Shown here piece by piece: positions 44,753-54,593 of a stretch of DNA of 64,000 nucleotides. The DNA is taken from positions 310,001 through 374,000 of the forward strand of contig NZ_CANLCY010000005.1 of NCBI RefSeq assembly GCF_947489255.1. Reading direction: 5' to 3'. A model generated the notes under the pieces. It had not been told where the DNA came from. It was given only the letters and a program-made list of their open reading frames with translations, and searched no databases. Numbering within the stretch: the first letter of the stretch is position 1; each line of letters starts with the position of its first letter. The DNA comes from an uncultured Microbacterium sp. GTDB taxonomy: Bacteria > Actinomycetota > Actinomycetes > Actinomycetales > Microbacteriaceae. Position numbers and translations under genes: made by a program.

Positions 44753-45190
44753 TCAGTCGTCGTGGAGACCGTGCGGGCGCCAGAGCACCACGTCGGTCGC
44801 GCGTCGCACGCGCGCACCGTGGCGAAGCGTCACGACCGAACCCGTCGCGCCCGCCGCGAAGACGCGTGCACCGGGACGCGACTGCCGCTCGGCGTTGAGC
44901 TGTCGCTCGAGATCGTTCACGCGACGGGCGAGCTCGTGCACGCGCTCCTCGAGCGCGAGCAGACGGGCGATGGCGGGAAGACTCATGCCCTCGCCCGAGA
45001 GCCGGGCCACCTCGCGCAGCTGCTGCACGTGACGGCTGGAGTACCGCCGCGACCCGCCCTGCGTGCGCGCGGGCACGACGAGGCCGAGGCGGTCGTACTG
45101 GCGCAGGGTCTGCGGGTGCATGTTCGACAGTTCCGCCGCGGCGGCGATGGCGAAGATCGGGGCGTCTTCGTCGATCTCTCTCTCGGCCAC
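44753..45190 (-). CDS. hspR: HspR heat-shock repressor (MerR family)
   Basis: This 145-residue MerR-type repressor binds HAIR elements, with DnaK as co-repressor, and shuts off chaperone genes. The helix-turn-helix is IFAIAAAAELSNMHPQTLRQ then YDRLGLVVPARTQGGSRRYS, a perfect HspR pattern. A coiled coil (ALEERVHELARRVNDLERQL) allows dimerisation. The GTG start fits the family. It is the last gene of dnaK-grpE-dnaJ-hspR, separated from dnaJ by 91 bp containing a strong hairpin. Targets in this window are dnaK (48852, 48904) and clpB (22890). Confidence 0.95.
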   Translation of the reverse strand: MAEREIDEDAPIFAIAAAAELSNMHPQTLRQYDRLGLVVPARTQGGSRRYSSRHVQQLREVARLSGEGMSLPAIARLLALEERVHELARRVNDLERQLNAERQSRPGARVFAAGATGSVVTLRHGARVRRATDVVLWRPHGLHDD

Positions 45191-45226
45191 GTCTCACCTT
45201 CTTCCGTCGTGGCGGTTGCGACACCG

Positions 45227-45263
45227 GGTTCTCGGCATCCTGTCTCATCGGATGCCGAGAACC
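45227..45263 (-). terminator. Hairpin between dnaJ and hspR (attenuator or processing site)
   Basis: GGTTCTCGGCATCC (45227-45240) and GGATGCCGAGAACC (45250-45263) form a perfect 14-bp stem with a 9-nt loop inside the chaperone operon. It could lower hspR expression relative to dnaJ or end most transcripts. Confidence 0.65.
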
Positions 45264-45281
45264 GCGGCGACGCGCGTATGT

Positions 45282-46271
45282 TTACCGCGCCTTGGCCATG
45301 AGGTCGGCGCGGGGGTTCTCTTTCGGTTCGAGCGCCTGGAACCGCTCGAGGGCTTCGCGCGCGGCGTCGTCCAGGTGCGTGGGGACGGCGACCTGCACCT
45401 CGGCGAGGAGGTCGCCGGCGCCCTTGGTCGTCGCGATCCCGCGCCCCTTGACGCGCAGAACGCGACCCGACGGCGTGCCCGGAGCGACGCGCAGCCGTAC
45501 CGGATCGCCGCCCAGGGTCGGCACCTCGATGGTCGCACCGAGCGCCGCCTCGGTGAAGGTGACGGGGACCGTCACCCGCAGGTTGAGGCCGTCGCGCGAG
45601 AAGACGGGGTGCGGACGCACGGCCACGGTCACCACGATGTCGCCCGTCTCGCCGCCGTCGGGCGAGGGTCGGCCGCGACCGCGCAAGCGGATCTTCTGAC
45701 CGTCGGAGACGCCGGCCGGGATCTTCACCTTGAACGGGACGTTGTCCTCGCCCTGGAGGGTGATGGTCTCGCCCTTGGCCGCGGTCACGAAGTCGATCGT
45801 CGTGCGCGCCGTGACGTCGGCTCCCCGCTGGGGACCTCCGAAGCCGCGGAATCCGCCCGTCGTCTGACCGAAGCGACCGGAGCCGAAGCCCCCACCGCCC
45901 TGCTGGTCGAACATCGAGAAGAAGTCGTCGAAGCCGCCCGGAGCCTGCGCGCCACCGCGCCCCTGACCGAACCGGCTGAAGACGTCGTCGAAGCCGCCGC
46001 CGCCGCTCGCCCCCGGAGCCGAGAAGCGCGCCCCCGAGCCCATGGCCCGGATCTGGTCGTACTCCTCGCGCTGCTCCGGATCGTTGAGCACCGAGTAGGC
46101 CTCGCTGATCTCCTTGAACTTCGCCTCCGCTTTCGCGTCTCCCGGGTTCGAGTCGGGGTGGTACTGGCGCGCGAGCTTGCGGTACGTCTTCTTCAGATCG
46201 GCTGCGCTGACGCTCTTGTCGACACCGAGGACCTTATAGAAGTCCTTGTCGAACCAGTCCTGACTCGCCAT
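45282..46271 (-). CDS. dnaJ: DnaJ-type co-chaperone without zinc finger
   Basis: This 329-residue co-chaperone stimulates the DnaK ATPase. The J-domain (residues 7-75) has the HPD motif in RQYHPDSNPGD. A Gly/Phe-rich linker (about 80-150) follows, and then two C-terminal beta domains (GADVTARTTIDF, GETGDIVVTVAVRPHPVFSR). The four CXXCXGXG zinc motifs are absent, so this is a class II (CbpA-like) J-protein although it occupies the dnaJ place in the operon. GGAGGAGG precedes the ATG; 11 bp separate it from grpE. Confidence 0.93.
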   Translation of the reverse strand: MASQDWFDKDFYKVLGVDKSVSAADLKKTYRKLARQYHPDSNPGDAKAEAKFKEISEAYSVLNDPEQREEYDQIRAMGSGARFSAPGASGGGGFDDVFSRFGQGRGGAQAPGGFDDFFSMFDQQGGGGFGSGRFGQTTGGFRGFGGPQRGADVTARTTIDFVTAAKGETITLQGEDNVPFKVKIPAGVSDGQKIRLRGRGRPSPDGGETGDIVVTVAVRPHPVFSRDGLNLRVTVPVTFTEAALGATIEVPTLGGDPVRLRVAPGTPSGRVLRVKGRGIATTKGAGDLLAEVQVAVPTHLDDAAREALERFQALEPKENPRADLMAKAR

Positions 46272-46282
46272 GCGTCCTCCTC

Positions 46283-46897
46283 CTAGGCCGGTACGGCGAC
46301 GACGACCTTGGCCGGTCGCAGTTCGACCGAGCCGAGGCGGTAGCCGACCTCGACGACCTCGAGGATCGTCGTCTCGGTCACGCCCGGAGTCGGGGCCTGG
46401 AAGATCGCCTCGTGCTGCTGCGGGTCGAACACGTCGCCGACGGCGCCGTACGACACCACGCCGAGGCGCTCGGCCACGGCGCGCACCTTGTCGCCGATCG
46501 CGGCGAGGGGGCTGCCCTCGACGAGGTCGCCGTGCTTGGCCGCGCGGTCGAGGTCGTCCATGACGGGCAGCAGGCCCTTCACGGCCTCGCCCTTGGCCCG
46601 CTCGATCTCGCGCTCGCGCTGCTCCTCGGTGCGCCTGCGGTAGTTGGCGTACTCCGCCTGCAGGCGCTTGAGGTCGATCAGCAGGGAGGCCTCCTTGTCG
46701 GAGCCCGCCCCCTCGGCCGCGGCCTCGGGGGTCTGCTCGGCGCCGAGGATGTCGTCGATGGTCAGGCCCTCGGCATCCGCGTCGGCCGTCTCGGCCCGCT
46801 CGCCCGACGGCGCGGGGCCGGAGGTGTTCTCCTCCGGCCCCGTCTCGTCAGGACCGGCGCCCGAGCCCGTGGGCTGTTCGTCGTCCTTGTGTGCCAT
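46283..46897 (-). CDS. grpE: GrpE nucleotide-exchange factor
   Basis: This 204-residue protein releases ADP from DnaK. An acidic, disordered N-terminus (about 85 residues, Glu/Gly/Pro-rich) precedes a coiled coil (LIDLKRLQAEYANYRRRTEE) and the beta-domain with the family motif GVVSYGAVGDVFDPQQHEAI. The ending VGYRLGSVELRPAKVVVA is the GrpE signature. It is 11 bp after dnaK in the HspR operon. Confidence 0.95.
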   Translation of the reverse strand: MAHKDDEQPTGSGAGPDETGPEENTSGPAPSGERAETADADAEGLTIDDILGAEQTPEAAAEGAGSDKEASLLIDLKRLQAEYANYRRRTEEQREREIERAKGEAVKGLLPVMDDLDRAAKHGDLVEGSPLAAIGDKVRAVAERLGVVSYGAVGDVFDPQQHEAIFQAPTPGVTETTILEVVEVGYRLGSVELRPAKVVVAVPA

Positions 46898-46908
46898 GTG
46901 TCTGTCGC

Positions 46909-48924
<2,016 letters not shown>

Positions 48925-48980
48925 TTCCGGATGCCGGAATCCCCGGCGACCTCAGGCCGAACCCCGGGCCACGCCCCGGC

Positions 48981-49200
48981 GTTTGGGGCGCACCTCGACG
49001 TTCGGGGCGGAAGATCAGCGCCCCAAACGCAGGAACACGCCCCAAACCCCGCCCGCCCGGCCCCAACGACGACACCCCGCCCCCTGCCCCGCCCGGACTG
49101 CCCCGCCACACCGACCCAGACGGTTTGGGGCGCACCTCGACGTTCGGGGCGGAAGATCAGCGCCCCAAACGCAGGAGCACGCCCCAAACCCCGCCCGCCC
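48981..49200. repeat. Duplicated 78-bp palindromic repeat
   Basis: Copies at 48981-49058 and 49123-49200 differ by one base. Each begins GTTTGGGGCGC, has the inverse GCGCCCCAAAC about 45 bp on, and ends with a second CGCCCCAAAC. They fold into large hairpins. With the dnaK promoter they fill the 518-bp gap between dnaK and the helicase gene; no gene is seen. A diverged copy lies at 59949. Confidence 0.88.
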
Positions 49201-49223
49201 GCTTCGTTCCCCGCCGGAAACGA

Positions 49224-49261
49224 CGACGCCCCCGCACCCTCGAGGGGGCACGGGGGCGTCG
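49224..49261 (-). terminator. Terminator of the helicase gene
   Basis: CGACGCCCCCG (49224-49234) pairs with CGGGGGCGTCG (49251-49261), an 11-bp GC-rich stem. CCCTCGAGGG sits in the loop and can pair with itself. It follows the stop of the minus-strand helicase by about 40 bp. Confidence 0.8.
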
Positions 49262-49301
49262 AACGGATGCTGCGAACCCGGCGCGGCGGCCGGGTGACGG
49301 C

Positions 49302-51056
49302 TCAGTCGCGGTCGCGGTCGCGGCGCTGGGGCCGGTCGCTGCGCTTGGCGGATCGGCCGCCCTGGTCGAGGCGCAGGTCGATGAGCTGCCCCGAGATGCG
49401 CGTGTCGGCGAGGCGGTCGATCGTGTCGCGCGAGAGGTCGGCGGGGAGCTCGACGAGCGAGAAGTCCTGACGGATCTGGATCGCACCGAAGTCGTTGCGA
49501 CGCAGACCGCCCTCGTTCGCCAGGGCGCCGACGATCTGGCGGGGTTCGACGCGCTGACGACGACCGACGGCGATGCGATACGTCGCGAAGCGCCCGGAGC
49601 TGTCGCGGCGCGGACCGCCGTCGCGCGAGCCGGCGTCGCGGGATCCGCCGTCGCGCGACGGACGGTCGTTGTCGAAGCGCTGCTGACGAAGGGTCTCCTC
49701 CTCGAGCAGCAGCGGGGTGTCGCCCTGGGCGACCACGGCGAGGGCCGCGGCGACGTCGGCCTCGGGCACGTCGTGGTGCTCGACGTAGTGGGCCACGACG
49801 TCGCGGAAGGTCGCGATCGCGGCGGTGTCCTCGAGGGCCGCGGTGATCGCGTCGTCGAAGCGGGTCAGACGCGTGGCGTTGACGTCGTCGACGCTCGGCA
49901 GCGACATCTCGGTCAGCGGCTGGCGCGTGGCCTTCTCGATCGCGGTGAGCATGCGGCGCTCGCGCGGGGTGACGAAGCTGATCGCGTCTCCCGTGCGCCC
50001 GGCGCGGCCGGTGCGGCCGATGCGGTGCACGTACGACTCGGTGTCGATCGGCAGGTCGTAGTTGACGACGTGGCTGATGCGGTCGACGTCGAGGCCGCGC
50101 GCGGCGACGTCGGTGGCGACGAGGATGTCGAGCTTGCCCGACTTCAGCTGGTTGACCGTGCGCTCGCGCTGCACCTGGGCGATGTCGCCGTTGATCGCCG
50201 CCGCGGTGTAGCCGCGGGCGCGAAGCTTTTCGGCGACCGTCTCGGTCTCGTTCTTCGTGCGGGTGAAGACGATCATGCCCTCGAAGTTCTCGACCTCGAG
50301 GATGCGCGTGAGGGCGTCGATCTTCTGCTGGTACGACACGATCAGGTAGCGCTGGGTGATGTTCGCCGAGGTCGTGGTCTTGGTCTTGACCGTGATCTCT
50401 TCGGGGTCGTTGAGGTACTGAGCCGAGATGCGGCGGATCTGCGCCGGCATGGTCGCCGAGAACAGCGCGACCTGCTTCGTCGACGGCGTGTCGGCGAGGA
50501 TCGTCTCGACGTCTTCCGCGAAGCCCATCTTGAGCATCTCGTCGGCCTCGTCGAGCACGAGGAACTTCAGCTCGCTCAGGTCGAGGGTGCCCTTGTCGAG
50601 GTGGTCCATGATGCGGCCGGGGGTGCCGACGATCACGTCGACGCCGCGGCGGAGGGCCGACAGCTGCTGGCCGTAGCCCTGCCCGCCGTAGACGGGCAGC
50701 ACCGAGACGCCCTTGATGTGGGCGGCGTACTTCTCGAACGCCTCGCACACCTGCAGCGCGAGCTCGCGGGTGGGGGCGAGCACGAGTGCCTGCGGGTTCT
50801 TGTGGCCGGTCTCCATCTGCGACAGCACCGGCAGCGCGAACGCGGCGGTCTTGCCGGTTCCGGTCTGGGCCAGGCCCACGACGTCGCGGCCCTGCAGCAG
50901 CACGGGGATGGTGGCCGCCTGGATGGCGGAGGGGGTCTCGTAGCCGACGTCCTTGAGGGCCTTGAGCACAGCGGCATCCAGTCCCAGGTCGGCGAAGGTG
51001 AGCTTCTCGGGGGTGGTCTCAGCCTCAGCGGAGTCGACGGGGGTTTCGGATGCCAT
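49302..51056 (-). CDS. DEAD-box RNA helicase with DbpA-type RNA-binding domain
   Basis: This 584-residue helicase unwinds structured RNA in ribosome assembly, mRNA decay or cold adaptation. It has LAQTGTGKTAAFALP near 62-76, PTRELALQ, GTPGRIMDH, LVLDEADEMLKMGF, FSATMP, VATDVAARGLDVDRI and HRIGRTGRAGR. An Arg/Asp/Ser/Gly-rich region (about 470-500) joins it to a C-terminal DbpA-like RNA-binding domain (IAVGRRQRVEPRQIVGALAN, GAIQIRQDFSLVELP). This is the CsdA/DeaD layout. TACCGT (51063-51068, minus) ends 6 nt before the ATG: leaderless. Confidence 0.94.
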   Translation of the reverse strand: MASETPVDSAEAETTPEKLTFADLGLDAAVLKALKDVGYETPSAIQAATIPVLLQGRDVVGLAQTGTGKTAAFALPVLSQMETGHKNPQALVLAPTRELALQVCEAFEKYAAHIKGVSVLPVYGGQGYGQQLSALRRGVDVIVGTPGRIMDHLDKGTLDLSELKFLVLDEADEMLKMGFAEDVETILADTPSTKQVALFSATMPAQIRRISAQYLNDPEEITVKTKTTTSANITQRYLIVSYQQKIDALTRILEVENFEGMIVFTRTKNETETVAEKLRARGYTAAAINGDIAQVQRERTVNQLKSGKLDILVATDVAARGLDVDRISHVVNYDLPIDTESYVHRIGRTGRAGRTGDAISFVTPRERRMLTAIEKATRQPLTEMSLPSVDDVNATRLTRFDDAITAALEDTAAIATFRDVVAHYVEHHDVPEADVAAALAVVAQGDTPLLLEEETLRQQRFDNDRPSRDGGSRDAGSRDGGPRRDSSGRFATYRIAVGRRQRVEPRQIVGALANEGGLRRNDFGAIQIRQDFSLVELPADLSRDTIDRLADTRISGQLIDLRLDQGGRSAKRSDRPQRRDRDRD

Positions 51057-51182
51057 GACTCCACGGTAGTCTCCTGCGCGCCCGATCGCGGGCTCGGGTC
51101 TAGCCTGAACCCGCGCGCCGATGCCGGCGCCGCGTCGCGCCGGGGCACCCGGCGTTCATCGAAGGGCCCTACCGTGACCGAC

Positions 51183-52553
51183 ATGTCCGCGCCCGGCACC
51201 GCTCCCGCTCCCGCCGTCGGCCGACGTCCCGTACTGGCGTGGGCCCTGTGGGACTGGGGTTCGGCGGCGTTCAACGCCGTCGTCACGACGTTCGTGTTCA
51301 GCACGTATCTCGCGAGTTCGCTCTTCGTCGATCCGGCCGTGGTCGCGGCCGCCGGGGGCGACGACAAAGACCCGGCGCTCGTGCGCGCCCTCGCCGACAA
51401 CGCGAGCCTCGTCGGGGTCGCCCTCATGATCGCGGGCATCGTCGTCGCCCTCGTGGCCCCCGTGCTCGGTCAGCGCTCCGACGGCACCGGCCGGAGGAAG
51501 CTCTGGCTCGGCATCAACACGGGGGTCGTCGTGCTCGCCATGGCGGCGATGTTCTTCGTCGAGGGGACCCCGGCGTACCTGATCCTCGGCGCGACGCTGC
51601 TGGCCGTGGGCAACGTGTTCTTCGAGTTCGCGAGCGTCAACTACTACGCGATGCTCACGCAGGTCTCCACCCGCGAGAACATCGGCCGCGTCTCGGGCTT
51701 CGGCTGGGGCATGGGCTACGTGGGCGGCATCGTGCTGCTGCTGCTCCTGCTCGTGCTCTTCATCCAGAGCTTCTCGAACCCGGATGCCGGGGGCCTGCTC
51801 GCCGTGAGCAAGGAGGGCGGTCTGAACATCCGGATCGCGATCCTGGCATCCGCTCTCTGGTACGCGGTGTTCGCGATCCCGGTCCTGGTGCGCGTGCCCG
51901 AGATCCCGGCGCAGAGGCGACAGGTGCGGGTCGGCTTCTTCCGCTCGTACGTCGTGCTGTGGGGCACGCTGCGCTCGCTCTGGCGCGACAGCCGACAGGT
52001 GCTGCTGTTCCTCGTCGCGAGCGCCGTCTTCCGCGACGGTCTCACCGGGGTGTTCACGTTCGGGGCGATCATCGCGGCCCAGGTGTTCGGGTTCAGCTCG
52101 ACAGAAGTGCTCTACTTCGCCGTCGCGGCGAACGTCGTCGCGGGCATCAGCACGTTCGTCGCCGGGCGCTTCGACGACCGGTTCGGCCCGAAGCGCGTGA
52201 TCCTGGCCTCCCTGATCTGCCTGATCGTGCTCGGCACGACGATGCTCTTCATCGGCACGTCGCAGGCGGGCTTCTGGATCGTGGGCCTGGGCCTGTGCGC
52301 GTTCGTGGGGCCGGTGCAGTCGGCGAGCCGGTCGTTCCTCGCGCGCGTGGCGCCCGAGGGACGCGAGGGCGAGATCTTCGGGCTCTACGCCACCACCGGT
52401 CGCGCGGTGTCGTTCCTGGCTCCGGGCCTGTTCGCGCTGTTCGTCGGGATCACGGGCGACACGCGCCTGGGGATCCTCGGCATCGTGCTGATCCTCGGGG
52501 CCGGCCTGCTGTTGATGCTGCCGGTGAAGACGAAGGCGGCCGCCATCGCCTGA
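51183..52553 (+). CDS. MFS transporter of the UMF1 (Atg22-like) family
   Basis: This protein of about 456 residues has 12 predicted helices. The opening LAWALWDWGSAAFNAVVTTF is the hallmark of UMF1/Atg22-like members, and GQRSDGTGRRKLWL is the MFS loop. Fungal Atg22 exports vacuolar amino acids, but the bacterial substrate is unknown. I chose the ATG at 51183, with TACCGT ending 7 nt upstream (leaderless); a GTG at 51174 after GAAGGG would add three residues. It is divergent from the helicase gene, about 125 bp apart. Confidence 0.9.
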   Translation: MSAPGTAPAPAVGRRPVLAWALWDWGSAAFNAVVTTFVFSTYLASSLFVDPAVVAAAGGDDKDPALVRALADNASLVGVALMIAGIVVALVAPVLGQRSDGTGRRKLWLGINTGVVVLAMAAMFFVEGTPAYLILGATLLAVGNVFFEFASVNYYAMLTQVSTRENIGRVSGFGWGMGYVGGIVLLLLLLVLFIQSFSNPDAGGLLAVSKEGGLNIRIAILASALWYAVFAIPVLVRVPEIPAQRRQVRVGFFRSYVVLWGTLRSLWRDSRQVLLFLVASAVFRDGLTGVFTFGAIIAAQVFGFSSTEVLYFAVAANVVAGISTFVAGRFDDRFGPKRVILASLICLIVLGTTMLFIGTSQAGFWIVGLGLCAFVGPVQSASRSFLARVAPEGREGEIFGLYATTGRAVSFLAPGLFALFVGITGDTRLGILGIVLILGAGLLLMLPVKTKAAAIA

Positions 52554-52595
52554 GCCCGCGCCACCCGCCCGCTGGGCCCTGGCCGCATCGTCGGC

Positions 52596-52692
52596 GTGCA
52601 CAACTCCTGAAGATTCGTCGGACCGACGATTGGCGACCCCGGAATCACGCGGATGTCGCCCCGGCGCAGTCCGAATCTCCGGAGTTGTGCAC
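52596..52692. repeat. Palindromic intergenic element, copy 1
   Basis: It runs from GTGCACAACTCCTGAAGATTC to the inverse CGAATCTCCGGAGTTGTGCAC, about 97 bp, with a variable core. Copy 2 follows at 52769. The two lie in a 356-bp gap between the MFS and MarR genes that has no coding region. Confidence 0.85.
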
Positions 52693-52768
52693 GAGCGACC
52701 ACGCCGCCCGATGCACGGATGCGGCGAGATCCCGAGCCGTCGGCCGCGGCCCCTCCCGCACGTCTGAC

Positions 52769-52866
52769 GCGCACAACTCAGGAAAATCCGACGGCGGCAC
52801 GAGCCGCAGCCGCGGAATCCCGCGGGTGTGCAGACCCACGCGAAACGAATCTCCGGAGTTGTGCAC
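52769..52866. repeat. Palindromic intergenic element, copy 2
   Basis: It begins GCGCACAACTCAGGAAAATCC and ends CGAATCTCCGGAGTTGTGCAC. The right end and following GAGCGACC are the same as in copy 1, while the left end has drifted. Size 98 bp. Confidence 0.85.
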
Positions 52867-52909
52867 GAGCGACCGCGCCACGCGGAAGCGTCGGCGCCGG
52901 CGCCGGCGA

Positions 52910-53425
52910 TCAGTCGCGCGGCCAGGCGTCGGCGAACTTCGCCAGCAGACGGGCGAACTCGGCGCGCTCGGCGTCGGTGAATCCCTCGAGGGCGGAGCGC
53001 ACGGCATCCCGCCGCTGACCGCGGAAGCCGGAGACGAGCCCCTCCCCCTCGGGAGTGAGTCGCACGCGCGTGCGGCGCGCGTCGTCGGGGTCGGGCTCGC
53101 GCGCGACCAATCCCATCTGCTCGGCCTGCTGCACGAGGCGCGACGCTCGCGGCTGATCCACGCCGATCGCCTCGGCGATCTCGCTCACCGACAGCGGGCC
53201 GGATGCCGCGACGAGCGCGTCGAGCAGGCGCAGGCGCGCGGGACCCCCGAAGCGTCCGCGCGCCGGATCGGCCCACGGCGGCGCGCCGCGGCCCCACGGG
53301 CCGCCATGTCCTCCGTGGGCTCCGTGCGGGTGGTGGTGCGCGTCGGGGGGAAACGGCGGACGGGGGCGCCGACCGCGCAGGCGAGCCAGGGCCGCAGCGA
53401 TCTCGTCGGCGGGGTCGAAGGCCAT
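52910..53425 (-). CDS. MarR-like regulator with His-rich N-terminal segment
   Basis: This 171-residue winged-helix protein has ARLRLLDALVAASGPLSVSE, IGVDQPRASRLVQQAEQMGL and DPDDARRTRVRLTPEGEGLV, the MarR core. Before it stands a segment rich in histidine and glycine (PDAHHHPHGAHGGHGGPWGR, about residues 27-47), unusual for MarR proteins and able to bind metal. It is divergent from another winged-helix gene with a long His/Gly-rich tail. The 107 bp between them carry repeated TACATGTC sites, so it probably represses both genes. Confidence 0.85.
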   Translation of the reverse strand: MAFDPADEIAAALARLRGRRPRPPFPPDAHHHPHGAHGGHGGPWGRGAPPWADPARGRFGGPARLRLLDALVAASGPLSVSEIAEAIGVDQPRASRLVQQAEQMGLVAREPDPDDARRTRVRLTPEGEGLVSGFRGQRRDAVRSALEGFTDAERAEFARLLAKFADAWPRD

Positions 53426-53435
53426 GCCCCGACTT

Positions 53436-53499
53436 TACATGTCTCTTGACAAGCATCGGGAATACATGTCACAGTACATCCGTTGTCACATGACATGTA
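53436..53499. promoter_or_regulatory. Operator region with TACATGTC repeats
   Basis: TACATGTC occurs at 53436-53443 and 53463-53470, and the inverse GACATGTA at 53492-53499. GTCACATGAC (53485-53494) is a further palindrome. A TTGACA (53446-53451) suggests a rightward promoter. This is a candidate MarR-type operator cluster between the divergent genes. Confidence 0.65.
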
Positions 53500-53532
53500 A
53501 TGGCGGAACCTCCGCCGACGAAAGGACTTCTC

Positions 53533-54426
53533 ATGACCACCTCCACACCTCTCGACCCCCGCAGCCTCGCCCACCGCCTCACGACGGTCGGTCACGCGCT
53601 GCACCACCGCCTCTTCGCGCAGCTGCGCGACAGCGGCATCCCTCCCAAGACCGTGCTCCTGCTCAGCGCCGTCGACGGTCGCGTCGACGCACCGTGGATC
53701 ACCGCGCGCCTCGCACGCGGCGGGAAGCGCCTCGACGCCCTCGTGGAACAGGGCTGGATCGCCCGCGGAGACGCGGGCTGGGCGCTCACCGACGAGGGCC
53801 GCGCGATCCTCGATCGCGTGGATGCCACCCGCACGGCGCTGCTCGCTGAGTTTCCGGCCGAGGAGCTCGAGCGCCTGATGACCGCCCTCGACGCGGTGTC
53901 GACCGCCTTGGGCCTCGACGGGGGCGACAGCGACGGCGAGAACCGTCGCGGCTTCGGGCCCGCATCCGGCGCCGGTCGCGGCTTCGGGCCCTTCGGGCGC
54001 GGCTTCGGACCGGGGACGCGCGGCTTCGGCCCCCGCTTCGGTCCGGACGCGCAGCCCTTCGGGCCCCGCGGGCACGGCGGCGAGCGCGGCTTCGCGCACG
54101 GCGGGCGCAGCTACGAGCACGGCGGGCACGGCTTCGCGCATGACTCCGCGCACGGCGAGCGGACCTTCGCGCACGGCGAGGAGGGCTACGGCGAGGCGGA
54201 TCACGGGCGCCCCGGTGCCCACGACCGCGCTGAGCACCACCGCGCCGGCCACGGCCGCGGGTGCGATCCGCGCCGTGGCGACTCCGGACACGGGCGCAGT
54301 CACCACCGCGGTCACCGTCACGACGACCGCCGATCGTCGCAGCGCGCCTACGAGCGCGGGTTCGACGCCGGTTTCAGCCGCGGCCGCGAGGCCTCGGCAT
54401 CCGGTGACGCGCCGGCATCCGCCTGA
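53533..54426 (+). CDS. Winged-helix protein with long Gly/His-rich tail
   Basis: This 297-residue protein has a MarR/PadR-like winged helix in residues 15-130 (ALHHRLFAQLRDSGIPPKTV, APWITARLARGGKRLDALVE, GWIARGDAGWALTDEGRAIL). The rest is low complexity: repeats of RGFGP, then His/Gly-rich units such as GHGGERGFAHGG, HGGHGFAHDSAHGE and RSHHRGHRHDD. The tail has over 30 histidines by eye, enough for strong metal binding. No enzyme domain is seen. GAAAGGAC lies before the ATG. With the divergent His-rich MarR gene it forms a pair of unknown function; metal sensing is a guess. Confidence 0.8.
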   Translation: MTTSTPLDPRSLAHRLTTVGHALHHRLFAQLRDSGIPPKTVLLLSAVDGRVDAPWITARLARGGKRLDALVEQGWIARGDAGWALTDEGRAILDRVDATRTALLAEFPAEELERLMTALDAVSTALGLDGGDSDGENRRGFGPASGAGRGFGPFGRGFGPGTRGFGPRFGPDAQPFGPRGHGGERGFAHGGRSYEHGGHGFAHDSAHGERTFAHGEEGYGEADHGRPGAHDRAEHHRAGHGRGCDPRRGDSGHGRSHHRGHRHDDRRSSQRAYERGFDAGFSRGREASASGDAPASA

Positions 54427-54430
54427 TCAT

Positions 54431-54497
54431 CGATAAACGCTCTCCGTGGCGAGAATCACGCGCGCATCGTGTTTCTCCGCAGGAATCGCGTTTATCG
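54431..54497. repeat. 67-bp stem-loop element
   Basis: Outer arms CGATAAACGC (54431-54440) and GCGTTTATCG (54488-54497) enclose an inner stem GAGAATCACG / CGTGTTTCTC with one mismatch. It lies right after the stop of the His-rich gene and may act as its terminator or as a mobile palindrome. Confidence 0.75.
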
Positions 54498-54524
54498 CTG
54501 GACCCCGCGCCGCTCCCGAGCGCA

Positions 54525-54573
54525 CGAACGGACAGCCCCGTCGAGGTCGACTCGACGGGGCTGTCCTCGTTCG
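54525..54573 (-). terminator. Terminator of dcd
   Basis: GACAGCCCCGTCGAG (54531-54545) pairs with CTCGACGGGGCTGTC (54551-54565), a perfect 15-bp stem with a 5-nt loop. It is extended past a small bulge by CGAACG/CGTTCG. It lies about 20 bp after the dcd stop on the minus strand. Confidence 0.88.
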
Positions 54574-54593
54574 CGGGCGGGTCCGCGGGGGCG

